Source of the DNA: Blumeriella jaapii
Taxonomy: Eukaryota; Ascomycota; Leotiomycetes; Helotiales; Drepanopezizaceae
Assembly: GCA_009599575.1 (NCBI GenBank)
Contig: VWND01000076.1
Span: 806,001 to 870,000, forward strand
DNA length: 64,000 nucleotides
Direction: 5' to 3'
Below the pieces are notes generated by a model, which saw only the letters and a program-made list of their open reading frames with translations, was not told where the DNA came from and searched no databases. Shown one piece after another: positions 11,091 through 22,739 of this stretch; positions within the stretch are counted from its first letter, which is position 1, and each line of letters begins with the position of its first letter. The position numbers were made by a program, and so were the translations under genes.

Positions 11091-12401
11091 AGCATAGTAG
11101 AACGCTGCGACGCTACGGTATTACGACATTTACATAATCGGTTTTTGGCATGAGTAGGCTGTTGGTTTGAGAAGAACAAGATGTTCGTTCGTAAGAAAAG
11201 TTGAGTACATAGCTAGGTTATTGCTTGATTGAATGTGTGGTGGAACGAGAAACACAAAAAAGGAGGATCTTACTGTAAGGGAAGTCAGGTACTGCATCTT
11301 CTATTATGGTTGGAAGGTGTTGGACCATTGAGGTGAGTCTGGCCTACGCGCACCCTACATGGCCTATCCAGTAACAACATCGGTAGACTGAATAGGTTGA
11401 TTGAACTCTTCTAGGCTCTTAGAGATATTGGCAGGTAAGATGGCTCGTGCCTTCTTGATGCGGCGGCATAAAAATGTAGTGAAATGGAGGAGATGGCAGC
11501 ATTATTAAATAGGTTTTGAAGCTTTGTCTCTTTTCAATCTTGAACTTGAATGCAAGCATTTCGCTTAAAGGCCTTGAGTTGATCGCGCTTTCCGCTCTTG
11601 CAAACGCTGTTCGAAGATAAAAGAGTGAATAAGAGCTACCGCAACCTCTTCCTCCGACCCCCCTCCTTTTTCTTCTCTTCTTGAACACATCGACCCTCGA
11701 AGCTCGCAACTTCGATCGCTCTTCGGAAGTCGACTAGCATTTGAAGGCCCGTTGATACAAGGTACCTAGAAAAGACAAAGTCACTTATCCCAACTTCAAC
11801 GTTACTCTTCTCTCCTCTTCTTTCTTCGGATACTCTTTCAACACTTACAACTCACGGACTCGACTGATCTTCAGAAGTCGACCAGCATTTACTGGTGCAT
11901 TGGTACAATACTTACCTTTAACACACCTCGAACATACCTCGAACATACCTCGAACATACAAATCACTCGCCCCAGCTTCATCTTTCGCAGCTTCTTTTGC
12001 AACACCCGAGGCAGAATTCAAAGAGTTTGTTTTGCTTCCTTCGAAAGGGAAGAACCATCCTTACAATTACTCTTCCGTCCTCCACCCGAAATTAGTTCGA
12101 CTGAACTTCACAGTCTTCTAAAGTACGTGCGCTCCAGCCCTACCGGGTCTTGTCTCTATCCAGCGAAGACGGGAAGCTTTCAGATGCTTATCAATTTTGG
12201 TTTCTTTTCTTCTTCCCGATCTGTACTTGTCATATTCTACTTTATTCCACTAACAAAATATCTGCATAGAAATTCATACACACACCCTGCTTTCTTTTAG
12301 CCGATTTGATAAGGATTCAGAGAAATTAAATTCGAAATCTTCCAACAATAAAGGACCAAGTGGACGAAGATATTGAAAAGATTCGTGACGTGTGGGAAAT
12401 T
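11091..12401. other. Intergenic / 5' region of the CUE-BTB gene
   Basis: No gene seen. An 11-bp word (CCTCGAACATA) is repeated three times at about 11926-11959. A diverged direct repeat with GAAGTCGAC(C/T)AGCATTT occurs at about 11726 and 11874. Pyrimidine-rich stretches near 11805-11850 and 12200-12240 are typical of fungal promoters and 5' UTRs and probably belong to the gene starting at 12402. Confidence 0.5.
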
Positions 12402-14373
12402 ATGGACGAGCAAGAGGACAGAGCAGCACTCGAGTTGGCCGGCGGAGATCTAGACAAAGCCAGTGACGGCCTTTCCAGAGAGCCAGGCGTCCTCCCGGAA
12501 GTCACCACTCAGCAGAGAATCCAGGAACCGGGCAAGAAGGCAGAAGACGAAATCTACCTCAACGGAATCACCAAATCTCGACGAAAGGATGTTCTCTATG
12601 TCCTCGAAATGCTTCCAAATCACCCAGCTTCTCAGATCCATCAAGTATTGAGGCAGCGGAACTACAATTTCCTTGCGGCGATTGACGACCTAGTTCAAGT
12701 CTCACAAGCGTCTTCTCCAGCGGCTCCCGTAAAAATCAAGCTCGAGGTCATATCTACCAGCGATGAAATGAACCCCGATCCCTCTTTATCCTTAGCTTCC
12801 AACGAACCTCTTCTCGTCACACATGAATCACAAGATTCAAATCTGAATCGAGCAAATTTCGCACCTGCAACGACCACCAAAGTGTGCCCCGAGACGAGTT
12901 CGAAGCCATCATCTAGCCCTCCTTACTTCGGCGAAAGATATCGACGACCAGGAACACCTCAAAGCAAGAAGAGCGCCACTCCGACACCCAATCCCAATAC
13001 ACAATCTGATAGAATCACAGACCAATGTGGCCTACAAAAATCAATCTTTGGCTCATTCCTAGACTCATCGCGACCTGGTGATGAGGACGTTGGTATGGGT
13101 GGATTGCTGGACGCGAGACCGGCAGACAGAGTCAAGAAGGAACCTAATCCGACTGCTTGTCAGAGTTCCGAGGAAGATGTTGCTAGCGATGTAGGCGCCG
13201 ATGCTGACACTTCTGACGAAGATAATACGGACTTGAGTGAGGACGATGGACTCAGCGATACTAGCGATGGCTCGGACACCTCGGGCGAGTCTCAGCCAAA
13301 GTCTTCAGAGCAACTTCAACCTGCTCTTAAGAGCCGGGCTGAAGATACCGCAAGTGGTCTGAAACCCAAGCATACTCTCAAGAGACCGGCTGAAGACATG
13401 GTAAGTAGTTTTTGCCCACTTTTATTTTCTGTTTGCTTTACTGATGGGGCGTTCAGCAAGAGGGTCGTAATACGAAGAGAAAGAGTTTCCCCAAAGCTGC
13501 CGAGACTGATGAGGAAGAAGAAGCAATGGGTTTGGAGTCTGCGTCACTCTGGGTAAGGTAAGTCGATTGAGCCAATGCCACCTTCCCAAGCACTTGCTAA
13601 ACGGCCACAGAAGCACGTTGCATGCAAACGATGGGATCCACATCATGCTCAACTCCGGCCCGCACCCGTGCAAGATTCCAGAGCGCTTCCTCCGCAAGAT
13701 CCCCTCCCTCAACACCTACTTCGAGGCAAACCCCACAACCAACTCCGCGCATCAAAGTCTCAAGATGCCTGGCGTTAGCCAAGCCACCTTCGATCTAGCG
13801 TTGCAATACGCCGTCTGCCACAACGGACGGCTAGAGAAGTCCCAGGCAGCATCCAAGGCCCTGGAGGTCAGCGCCCTCGTCAATCTCGCCGTCTTCGCGG
13901 ATCGAGTCGGCCTGCTCCTTGGAGGTAACAGCTCCCCCTTCATGACCCAGCTCAAAGCTCTGCTCGTCGACCAATGCCTGGGAGGACCTCACATCCGCAC
14001 AGCCTTCGAGAAGCTGAGAGAGGGCCACAGAGTCCGCACGTTGTTCGTCACGGCTGCCTTGCGACCGTACGCCGAGTTCTACAACCGCGGCCAGGACATC
14101 CACAAGGTGGGCGGCGTTGGTGCCGATGATGATGATTCTGACAGCGCAGGTGGAACCAGCACGCTCAGCGCCGCTCAGCGATCGGCCTACCGTTCGACTA
14201 GGTTCCGCTACCATCGAGAGTTCAAGCAGCTGAAGGACTTCCGGTCTGCTCTGCTCGAGGAGTTCCACGCGGCTTGGTGGTCGAGGGAGATAAGAGAGAA
14301 GAAATATGGCAGAATTATATACACCGAGTCTTACTTGGTTGATCCGTTGACCAAGCTGGCATTTCGGGTTTGA
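12402..14373 (+). CDS. CUE/UBA-like and BTB/POZ-like domain protein, function unknown
   Basis: Exons 12402-13400, 13457-13557 and 13611-14373; the introns have clean GTAAGT donors and CAG acceptors. The product is 620 aa from the first ATG. Residues about 59-100 look like a CUE-type ubiquitin-binding three-helix bundle (DVLYVLEMLPNHPASQIHQV). A long disordered middle has an acidic Asp/Ser/Glu stretch at about 255-300. The C-terminal third starts like a BTB/POZ domain (IPERFLRKIPSLNTYFE, then a LALQYAV core and an ALVNLAVFADRVGLL helix). The frame is open 24 codons upstream of the chosen ATG, and those residues look like the first helix of a second UBA-like domain, so a 5' exon or a near-cognate start may be missed. 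A ubiquitin-linked adaptor role is inference. Confidence 0.7.
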
Positions 14374-15037
14374 GCTACGCGCGGGAGGTTGGCTGGCATA
14401 CTGGGTCACATAGGTAGCAGAACCAAATAAAGCAAGCGTTGTTTTTCCATCGTGGCCGAAAGGCACGTCAAAAGCAGAAAGTGATGCGTTGACTTGAAAA
14501 GGCTTGGAAAATAGACACGAGAGAAGGGGCTATGTTTCCAGCACCTTGTGGCTAAGCGGGCAGACACACAGGCCTTTCCCCTGTACTTGAGATTTGCTTC
14601 TTGACAACAGCCTCCTCCTCCCTGCTCTAGATCACAAAGCATGCATTGCCCCAGAAAAAAGACTGCTCCGAAGTCCAACACGATCTTACTGTGTGTGTAC
14701 TGTGCATGCGAATCAAAATTAAGCACCGGCGTGACCCACAGACAAGCGTGTGCATAGCTAGCTGGCTGGCTTAAGAAAAGAGCGGGGTTTGAGGAGGAGC
14801 GAAGAGTTAACTAAGTGAGCATAAAGAATAAGCATCTGGAGCAAAGAAAAAATCACCGAAAGCAACATGTTGGTGGCTGCGAGCACTTTCCTAGCCTGGA
14901 AGCAGCGCCTTCGCTTATTCTCGTGGCAAAGTCAACGAAGAAATCTCTTTGCAAGATTGCCATACTACGACTGGTAGCTGGCACCACATGAGAAGTAGGT
15001 ACGAGAAAGGAAAGATTGTAAAGCCCGCGAGTGGTAT
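14374..15037. other. Convergent intergenic region
   Basis: Lies between the convergent CUE-BTB and DUF1640 genes. I see no gene here; it should contain both 3' UTRs. GTGTGTACTGTGCATGC near 14691-14707 is a diverged member of the GTAC family. Confidence 0.5.
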
Positions 15038-16011
15038 CTACATCAACAATCTCCAGGCACCAAGAATCAAAGCCGCAGTACCTGTGCACACCCCCATGAG
15101 CCTGCTCGACTCATTAGCACATGACTCCATCGACCAAGTAGAGCCAGAGAGGGGCACAATGTGATCTCGGTACCAGAGAGTACGGGCGGGGACAGGGCAG
15201 GAGTCAAACATACCACTGCAAAGTCTGGAACTTGACCGCCTCCAGCTTCTCCCGCAAGCCGCCAACCTCCTGCTCGATCTTCGTCTCCGTCTCCTTGATC
15301 TTCAGATCCTGCACGTTGGCCTCCTCCCGGATCCGGCCCTTCTCCAAGTTCAGGTCCAGCCTCACCGAGGCCTGCGTGCGGCCCACCTCGTCCCGCAAGC
15401 GACTGTTCAGCTTCGCGAGGTCGTTCGTCAGGCGCTCGTGCGAGGCGCGCGTAGTCGCTGCTTCGGTCGAGTCTGCGGAGAGGAGCTCGGAGCGGAGCTT
15501 GGCGAAGTCGACTTTCTGCGCGTAGGTGGCTTTGGCTTGGTCCTCGCGGAGGACCATGGTACGGGTGAGGTTTTGGATGCTAACATAGTAAAGGGATCAG
15601 ACGGGATGTTCTCGAAGCGGAGGCCTTGGGCAGAGGGACTGACCTCTCTTCTATGACGTCGCTAAGCACCTTCATCATGGCTACGGACTGTGCCTCCGTG
15701 AACCCTTCTTCTTGGAGCCTCTGCACGAACTTGAGCGTGTCGAAGTGGTGATCCCGCGACTGGCGAGCTGTGGCGTGGAAGGCTCGGTATCGAGGAGAGG
15801 TTTGCAGCGTAGAGGCCATTGGGCGCCGAATGCCATTGTGTCTGCGCGTAGGAGAGTTGCTAGACGGGGCGTCTCTTTGCCTGGAGGACGTGATGCGATT
15901 CGACTGAGTGCTGAATGCCCGGTATGCTTGTTGTTGAATAGGCGATGCGTGCCAGCTCAATTGAGGTAGCAAGAACCTTGGGAGTGCTTTTGACACGCTC
16001 GCGGCCGCCAT
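15038..16011 (-). CDS. FMP32: Mitochondrial DUF1640 (CCDC90/MCUR1-type) coiled-coil membrane protein
   Basis: Three exons: 15644-16011, 15214-15579 and 15038-15101; 265 aa. The start (MAAASVSKALPRFLL) opens an Arg/Ser/Ala-rich, acid-poor stretch typical of a mitochondrial presequence. Next comes the family signature FDTLKFVQRLQEEGFTEAQS plus VLSDVIEE, a long coiled coil (ATYAQKVDFAKLRSELL to about residue 235) and one C-terminal membrane segment (LMGVCTGTAALILGAW). The last exon is only 64 nt but is required: it supplies the membrane helix and its phase fits. Family members sit in the mitochondrial inner membrane; human MCUR1 affects calcium uptake and respiratory complexes, while the fungal role is less clear. 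It is transcribed divergently from eIF2-gamma across 289 bp. Confidence 0.88.
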
Positions 16012-16300
16012 TGCAGCTGCTGATGAGACTGTATGAGTGGAGGTTCTATCAGGAGGCGTATTGCGTTGACTGAGCTTCAGTCTACTCGCGACGTTGAGAT
16101 AGAACGAAGTCACGTGCCCTACTCCCCTCCTTATCGGGAGACAGCCAGCCCCACCGCCCACTAAAATATTTATGACTGTTCAGTGTTGTGTCTGTGTCGA
16201 CAGCCCCACCCCAGTCCCTTCGACACTTCCACCAAGCATACCTACTTTGAGATCAAAGAACCTCACTCAGGACCTTTGATCGAGCCCCCGTACCTTCATC
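16012..16300. promoter_or_regulatory. Shared divergent promoter, DUF1640 / eIF2-gamma
   Basis: Only 289 bp separate the two start codons, so both promoters and 5' UTRs must overlap here. A CACGTG E-box core is present at 16112-16117. No clear TATA box is seen. The bidirectional role is inferred from gene order. Confidence 0.5.
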
Positions 16301-17910
16301 ATGGCGGCCAACGGAGATCGGTACGGCAACGACATGGACAGCGACTCGGATTCTGCCCCGGGTTCCCCGGGTCTCGACGCGCAAAACGACTTCGATGATC
16401 ACGTCGAGGATCTCGACGAGAAGCCTATCAAGTCTGCTCTGAAGAAATCGTCACACAAGGAGCCCGCGCCGCAAATCATTCGCCCTACCCTACCTCCTCA
16501 AACCGAGCCCAAAGACCTCGACCTGAAGACGCTCACTCCCTTGACCGCAGAGATTATTGCCCGACAAGCTACGATAAACATCGGCACGATTGGACATGTG
16601 GCGCACGGAAAGTCGACGGTGGTAAAGGCCATCTCAGGAGTGCAGACGGTCCGATTCAAGAACGAGTTGGAGCGGAACATTACCATCAAGCTGGGTTACG
16701 CCAATGCCAAAATCTACAAGTGTGACAACGAGGAGTGCCCCAGACCGACGTGCTTCAGGAGCTTCAAGAGCGACAAGGAGGTGGATCCACCTTGCGAGCG
16801 CGATGGATGCTCTGGAACCTACAGATTGCTTAGACATGTCTCGTGCGTATGGCGTTGTCGATCGGAAAGGGAGAAGGCTAATTTGTGTATAGGTTCGTTG
16901 ACTGCCCCGGCCACGATATTCTCATGAGCACTATGTTGTCAGGTGCAGCAGTCATGGACGCCGCGCTCCTGTTGATCGCCGGCAACGAATCGTGCCCACA
17001 ACCGCAAACCTCCGAGCATCTTGCAGCCATCGAAATCATGAAGCTCGATAAGATCATCATTCTTCAGAACAAGGTCGATTTGATGAAAGAAGAGGGCGCA
17101 TTTGCACATTACCAAGACATCTTGAAGTTCATCCGAGGAACTGTAGCCGGAGGAGCACCCATCATCCCGATTTCTGCTCAGCTGAAGTTCAACATTGATT
17201 CTGTCAACGAGGCTATTGTCAACACCATTCCTGTACCTCTGAGAGACTTCACTCAGGATCCTCAGATGATTGTCATTCGGTCCTTCGACGTTAACAAGCC
17301 TGGTGCCGAGATTGAGGAGCTCAAGGGAGGTGTCGCTGGTGGAAGTATCCTGCACGGTGTTGTCAAGCTTGGTGATGAGATTGAGATCCGACCCGGAATC
17401 GTCAGTAGGGATGAGAAGGGAACCATCCAGTGCAAGCCTATCTTCAGCAGAATCGTCACCTTGAACTCGGAGAACAACGAGCTGAAGTATGCAGTGCCCG
17501 GGGGGCTGATCGGTGTTGGAACTCGCATCGATCCCACGCTCTGCAGAGCCGACCGTCTTGTTGGATTCGTCCTGGGACTGAAGGGCCGCCTCCCAGATAT
17601 CTACATCGAGATCGAGGTCAACTACTACCTCCTCCGCCGACTTCTGGGTGTCAAGACGGCGGACGGAAAGCAAGCCAAGGTTGCCAAGCTGTCGAAGGGC
17701 GAGGTCCTGATGGTCAACATCGGATCTACCGCGACGGGTGCGAAGGTGTTGGCTGTCAAGCAAGATGCGGCGAAGCTTCTTCTGACCAGTCCCGCCTGTA
17801 CGGACTCTGGGGAGAAGGTTGCGTTGTCTCGCCGTATCGAAAAGCATTGGCGTTTAATCGGGTGGGCGACCATTGCTAATGGGGTGAAGCTGCCGCCCAC
17901 CAGCGTTTGA
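16301..17910 (+). CDS. GCD11: Translation initiation factor eIF2 subunit gamma
   Basis: Exons 16301-16842 and 16893-17910; 519 aa, close to the yeast length. It carries the initiator Met-tRNA to the 40S subunit as the GTPase subunit of eIF2. All G motifs are visible: GHVAHGKST (G1), VDCPGH (G3, exactly at the splice junction), NKVDLMKE (G4) and SAQLKFN (G5). A Cys4 zinc-ribbon insertion ([11 protein letters not shown] followed by CERDGC) is typical of eIF2-gamma. Domains II and III follow ([13 protein letters not shown]; ending [11 protein letters not shown]). The first 80 residues are an acidic fungal extension. Long open frames on the opposite strand are shadows of this conserved gene. Confidence 0.97.
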
Positions 17911-18702
17911 GGCGGTTGGTTGTACCTGTTTGTTTCATCTGCACGATTTGCATAGGGAGTTGGTAGATGGCGAGGCAAAAAGCTACGATGAGATGAATGA
18001 GAGGACGCTTCTTAAAGGATGGAGATGCTTTGGCCAGGTACCACGATGGTCGCTCGAACAAGCTTTGATGTGGATTTAAGCATATGCACAAGGTTCCCGG
18101 AGGGTGAGTTGGGACTGGCCTGCCAAGATGTTCTCTAACCGCTGATGCCACTTCACTTCCACCATCTGAACACACATTTGTACAGTTGCACGCGGTTCTC
18201 CCACTGACATTTCGGTGCCGTGAATGTGTTGTTGCCTTTGTGCCTCGGAGACGCCACATCCGTGAGTGATCTGCCCTACAGTATCCTACAGTAGTAAGTC
18301 ACCTGTAGGAGGTAAGCACTTTGTCCAAGCGAGCTTGCAAGCTTGGTGTAACCATACTGTACAATATGTACATGCTCCAGAGATGGCTCCTGTCTCGTAT
18401 TCGCATGTGCCGTCTTTACGGTGCGGGCGATGGTATTGGCTGACATCTCCCACCTGGCGTGAAGCTCGTGGATCGGAGGCAACTAAAGCTTTGGCGGGTC
18501 GACGCGACTGCCCCCATAGAGACAGACCCCTATGCGACCGACCTCTTCACCGCTCGGCATAAAAGCACCCAGTAGCTTCGACTGGTCTCGCCGAAGAGTC
18601 CTGTACCTACTTCTACATCTCTCAACCTCGACCTTCTTTTCTTGCGCATCGCACCCTTCTCGTCTGTCTCTCCCGAACCACCTGCGATCTCCATCTGTCA
18701 CC
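17911..18702. promoter_or_regulatory. Intergenic: eIF2-gamma 3' UTR and MFS transporter promoter
   Basis: No gene seen. A TATA-like CATAAAAG sits at 18558-18565, about 138 bp before the transporter ATG, followed by a pyrimidine-rich tract (about 18600-18700) typical of fungal transcription start regions. Promoter assignment is inference. Confidence 0.4.
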
Positions 18703-19079
18703 ATGTCCAAATCACACGAGGTTCGCGAGCTGCCCGTCGACGGCGACGGTGCGACTTCCAAGTCCGAGACGTCGAAGAGTCCCCCAATCGTCAACGTGAT
18801 GGCCGACGAGAAGGCGAGCGGTGGCCCTGATGCTTCGACGGCTCGGGGCTCGACAGGCCGTAGCGATCCTGAGAAGAACGCCCGCGGAGTGGATCTGGCG
18901 AGGATCAATACGAGTGCAAGCACCGTTGAATATCCTACGGGTATCAAGCTGGCGCTGATCTCGTTGGCATTGTGCTTGAGGTGGGTTTGTATCGCGGCCC
19001 AAGTAGAGCGGTATGCTGACGACCTCTGCAGTGTCTTTTTGGTTGCCTTGGACAATACGATCATTGTAGGCTTTTCCAT

Positions 19080-19111
<32 letters not shown>

Positions 19112-20611
19112 CTTCCTCCTCCAATAGCACCCTGCCTGCTTCTATCAACATCCTAACGTACTCCATAGGCTACTGCTATTCCCAAGATCACTGATGAATT
19201 TCACTCTCTGCCAGATGTTGGCTGGTATGGCTCGGCGTACCTGCTGACGACCGCCTCCTTCCAACTTCTCTTCGGCAAATTCTACACCTTCTTCTCGATC
19301 AAATACGTCTACCTCGTCGCCATCGGCATTTTCGAGTTGGGGTCCTTGGTTTGCGGAGTGGCTCCCAACTCAACCGCTCTCATTGTGGGAAGAGCAATTG
19401 CCGGCCTGGGATCGGCTGGTATCTTTTCTGGAGCTCTGATCATTGTCGCGTACAGTGTTCCCCTCGTCAAGAGACCTATGTACTCCGGCTTTATCGGTGG
19501 TATGTATGGCATAGCCTCCGTCGCAGGTCCCCTTCTCGGCGGCGCCTTTACGGACAAAGCGACATGGAGATGGTGCTTCTACATCAACCTTCCCATTGGA
19601 GCAATCACCATGATCGTCATCCTGTTCTTTTTCAAGGCTCCTCACAGAGAGCAGACGGTCAGTGCAGGATGGAAGGAAGATATCAAGGCTTTCGACATCT
19701 ACGGGACCACCGTGTTCCTCCCAGCCATCGTTTCCCTTCTTTTAGCGCTTCAATGGGGTGGAACCAAGTACACTTGGGGCTCCTGGAGAATCATCTTACT
19801 CTTTGTGATGTTTGGCATCCTCCTCGCCGCGTTCATCACCATCCAATTCTGGAAGCAAGACACCGCCACGGTTCCCCCTCAGATCATGAAGAAGCGCTCC
19901 ATCTGGTCCGCGGCCTGGTTCTCCTTCACCATCGGCTCCATGTTTCTCCTGCTCGTCTACTACCTCCCCATCTGGTTTCAGGCGGTCAAGGGCGCGTCAG
20001 CCGTCAAGTCGGGAATCATGAACATCCCCATGGTTCTGTCCCTGGTCATCGTGTCCATCGGTTCCGGAATTGGCGTAACCCTCATCGGGTACTACGCGCC
20101 TTTCATGCTGGCCGGCAGCGTCTTTTCCGCCGTGGGCGCCGGCCTTTTGTCGACATTCACTCCCGAAACCAACCACAGCGCGTGGATCGGCTACCAATGC
20201 ATCGCTGGCATCGGCGTTGGTCTCGGCATGCAGCAGCCCATGATCGCCGTGCAAGCCGTGCTGGACATCTCGCAGGTCCCCATCGGCACCTCGATCGTCA
20301 TCTTCCTGCAGACTCTCGGCGGCGCCCTCTTCGTCTCGATCGGCCAGAATGTCTTCTCCAACAAGCTCGTCCAGGGGCTCGCCCAGTACGCCCCGAGCAT
20401 CGACCCCAACGCGGTGCTCCGCATCGGCGCCACCTCACTGCAGCAGGATCTCTCGGCGGCCGATCTCCCGGGCGTGAAGATGGCGTATAACCAAGCCCTT
20501 ACGAAGTCCTTCCAGGTCGCTGCCATCATGGCCGCCTTCTCGATCATTGGCTCGTTGGTCGTTGAATGGAAGAGCGTCAAGGGCAAGAAGATCGAGATGG
20601 GTGCTGCGTAG
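18703..20611 (+). CDS. MFS drug:H+ antiporter (DHA2, 14-TM type)
   Basis: Exons 18703-18980, 19032-19065 (only 34 nt) and 19169-20611; 584 aa. Residues 1-75 are hydrophilic and cytosolic. The first membrane helix contains SVFLVALDNTIIATAIPKIT, the motif of the 14-spanner drug:H+ antiporter group; it spans both introns, confirming the splicing. Later motifs are GRAIAGLGSAGIFSGALII and GPLLGGAFTDKATWRWCFYI (antiporter motif C region), with about 14 hydrophobic segments in all. Such plasma-membrane pumps export toxins, fungicides or secondary metabolites; the substrate cannot be read from sequence. No biosynthetic cluster surrounds it, so a general detoxification role is more likely than a cluster exporter. 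Confidence 0.92.
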
Positions 20612-22739
20612 TAATAATTACCCTCGTGTTGCAGTGATCTGCTTGCTTGCCATTTTGTTGGTGTACACATTGATATCCCTGCGTTGGGCGTTTTAAGTCG
20701 GTGCATTTGGTAGTACTGTTGGTAAATACTAGCAATGCGTGGATGGCTTGCTGGGCGAAAGGAAGGAAGGAATGGGCTTTTGCGACTGTTTTTGATCTGC
20801 AGAACTGGGCACGATTTGCTCGCATCGGATCGGATTTGCCTTCAGGTTCTGCATCTTCACTGTATACGTATGCGAAATTAGCGACGTAGCGTCGAATCAC
20901 GCACGACTTGTAAGGATTGACTGAGTAGCCAGCATGAAGAGGCCGATAGATAGATGAATAGACAGTAATAAGGTAATCGATAATACACCAACCGTTCGTT
21001 CCACCCACCGAACCAAGTTGAGTAGAGACTGGTTGAGTGTGAGTGACCCAGGCAGGCAGGCAGGCAGGCAGGTAGGCAGTTAGAAAACACCTGGCTAACG
21101 AAGTGGTATACCGTGCAAGGTACAACAGTACATACGTGCCTTCGTTTCTCCCGTTTTCGAGGGTTTTTGAGTTTGAGTTTGGGTTTGAGTTTGGTTTAAG
21201 CGAGGAGGTAAATAAATACATGAGTACCTACCTGATTGAGCACCTACACACGACAGCAAACCCGAAAACGGATAGAGTGGATACCGCTATGTACTGTCCC
21301 TTGACGGGATTTTGCTGGCCTAAGTAATCATTTACCCGACATTTACCATTCAGGAGGCATGTAAATCATGGAGCGAGCGCAGTGACCACGCGCCGGGTCC
21401 TTTTGCCCAAGCCGAAGCTCCTCCTCACTCAGCCCGGAGTAGTCTACGATGTATCTACCTACCTACCTACCTCCACAACCAAACTTCCGCCCCATCTGCC
21501 CCGTCCGATATTGCACTGTGCGCAAACAACCGTAGCCTGTGATTTACTCGCTACTTCTACACAGAAAACCATCTTGTTCATGCAGCAATCGTGTTGCGAA
21601 CATGATTCCTTTGGCCTTTTTCGGCTTGTGCTCGAGCCGCTCCGGTCCGATTGCTTCCGGGATGGTTCACCTCGCCCGCAGTGCATGGTGATGCACTGAG
21701 ACCATGGAGATAGATCGACATTCGTTGAGCCGAGCAAATTCTTTCAGGGAGCTTTTACAGATCCCGGCGTGGATCTTTTAAGGTATGTAGGTACAGTACT
21801 GTATGTGCATACATACACATACATTCAAGAGAAAGATTTTTCCACTCTTACTTGTTAGCCTCTCTTGAATATAAGTAGAAGTAAAAATAGGGAAAGAGCT
21901 TCGCCGTACAGGTATCATACATAAACTTTGGGTAATACGGGAGTAGATGCTTGTGGAATTAGCCCGATAAATAGTCACGTGTATATCACGTGGTATAGTA
22001 TCAGCGTGCGCGCACCACTACCCCATATCTCCGCATCCGCATCGTTAGTAAAAAGGCGTACATATTTCAATCCATGATCCGGGAAAGGTGTGGTGCTGCC
22101 TAGGCACTTTGCGATGCTCTACACTCACTCACTCACTCACTCACTCACTCTTCCACCCACTGTAAACGCAGGCACAGAACCCAAACGGCTACAGCCACAA
22201 ACCGGTGGGTAGGAAAGTGGCCAGGTGATGTCCTGGGAAGAACCAAACCACACTACGATGTAGGGTAGAGCTATGGGCTGGAAAAAGAGGCTTGGAATGT
22301 AGTATCTAAGGGGGTGGTAGGCCTGCTCTTAAACATCGTGGGGTAGTCAGTCAGATGCAGGGCCCACAAGCGAAAATAACCAACTAAAACACCGGTTCCT
22401 GAAGAGCCAAAGCAGCACTGTGGGCGCCCATTCGCACTGCTTGCTGTTTGCTTCCGTTGCACATGACTGGGATGGTATCACAGTCACAAAACTCATGATT
22501 GAAGGTTTATCACTAAAGCTCAATCGGTCTCGCCTTTATTATCCAAAGGATTCAAAGGCTACCTACAGTGCTAGCTATCGCTGCTCTTCATCAATCTTGT
22601 ACATTATTACTTTAGGCAGGCCTAACTCACGCCTCTGATTTTTTCCACGCCCAAAGCGCCCGAAAAGAGGCAGTCAGTCAATAGCTCTATCAACGCCCAC
22701 AAAATGCCCATGTTTCTCTGTTTCCAAACACCTGCCTGC
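20612..22739. other. Convergent intergenic region, about 2.1 kb, no gene seen
   Basis: Between the MFS and Nup159 genes. Contains CAGG repeats (about 21048-21073), CTAC repeats (21458-21474), a GTACAGTACTGTA word (21791-21803) and ACTC repeats (22121-22150). Open frames are short and repeat-derived. It must hold both 3' UTRs. Confidence 0.5.
22121..22150. repeat. ACTC tetranucleotide microsatellite
   Basis: About seven perfect ACTC units. Confidence 0.95.

Noticed and set aside
16939..17847. 302-codon minus-strand open frame opposite eIF2-gamma
   Set aside because: It mirrors a highly conserved plus-strand gene, has no domain, and arises from codon bias on the coding strand.
19351..20490. 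379-codon second-frame open reading frame inside the MFS gene
   Set aside because: Arg/His-rich out-of-frame reading of a membrane protein; no homology signal.
18703..20611. MFS transporter as part of a secondary-metabolite cluster
   Set aside because: No polyketide synthase, peptide synthetase, terpene cyclase or tailoring enzymes lie next to it; neighbours are housekeeping genes.
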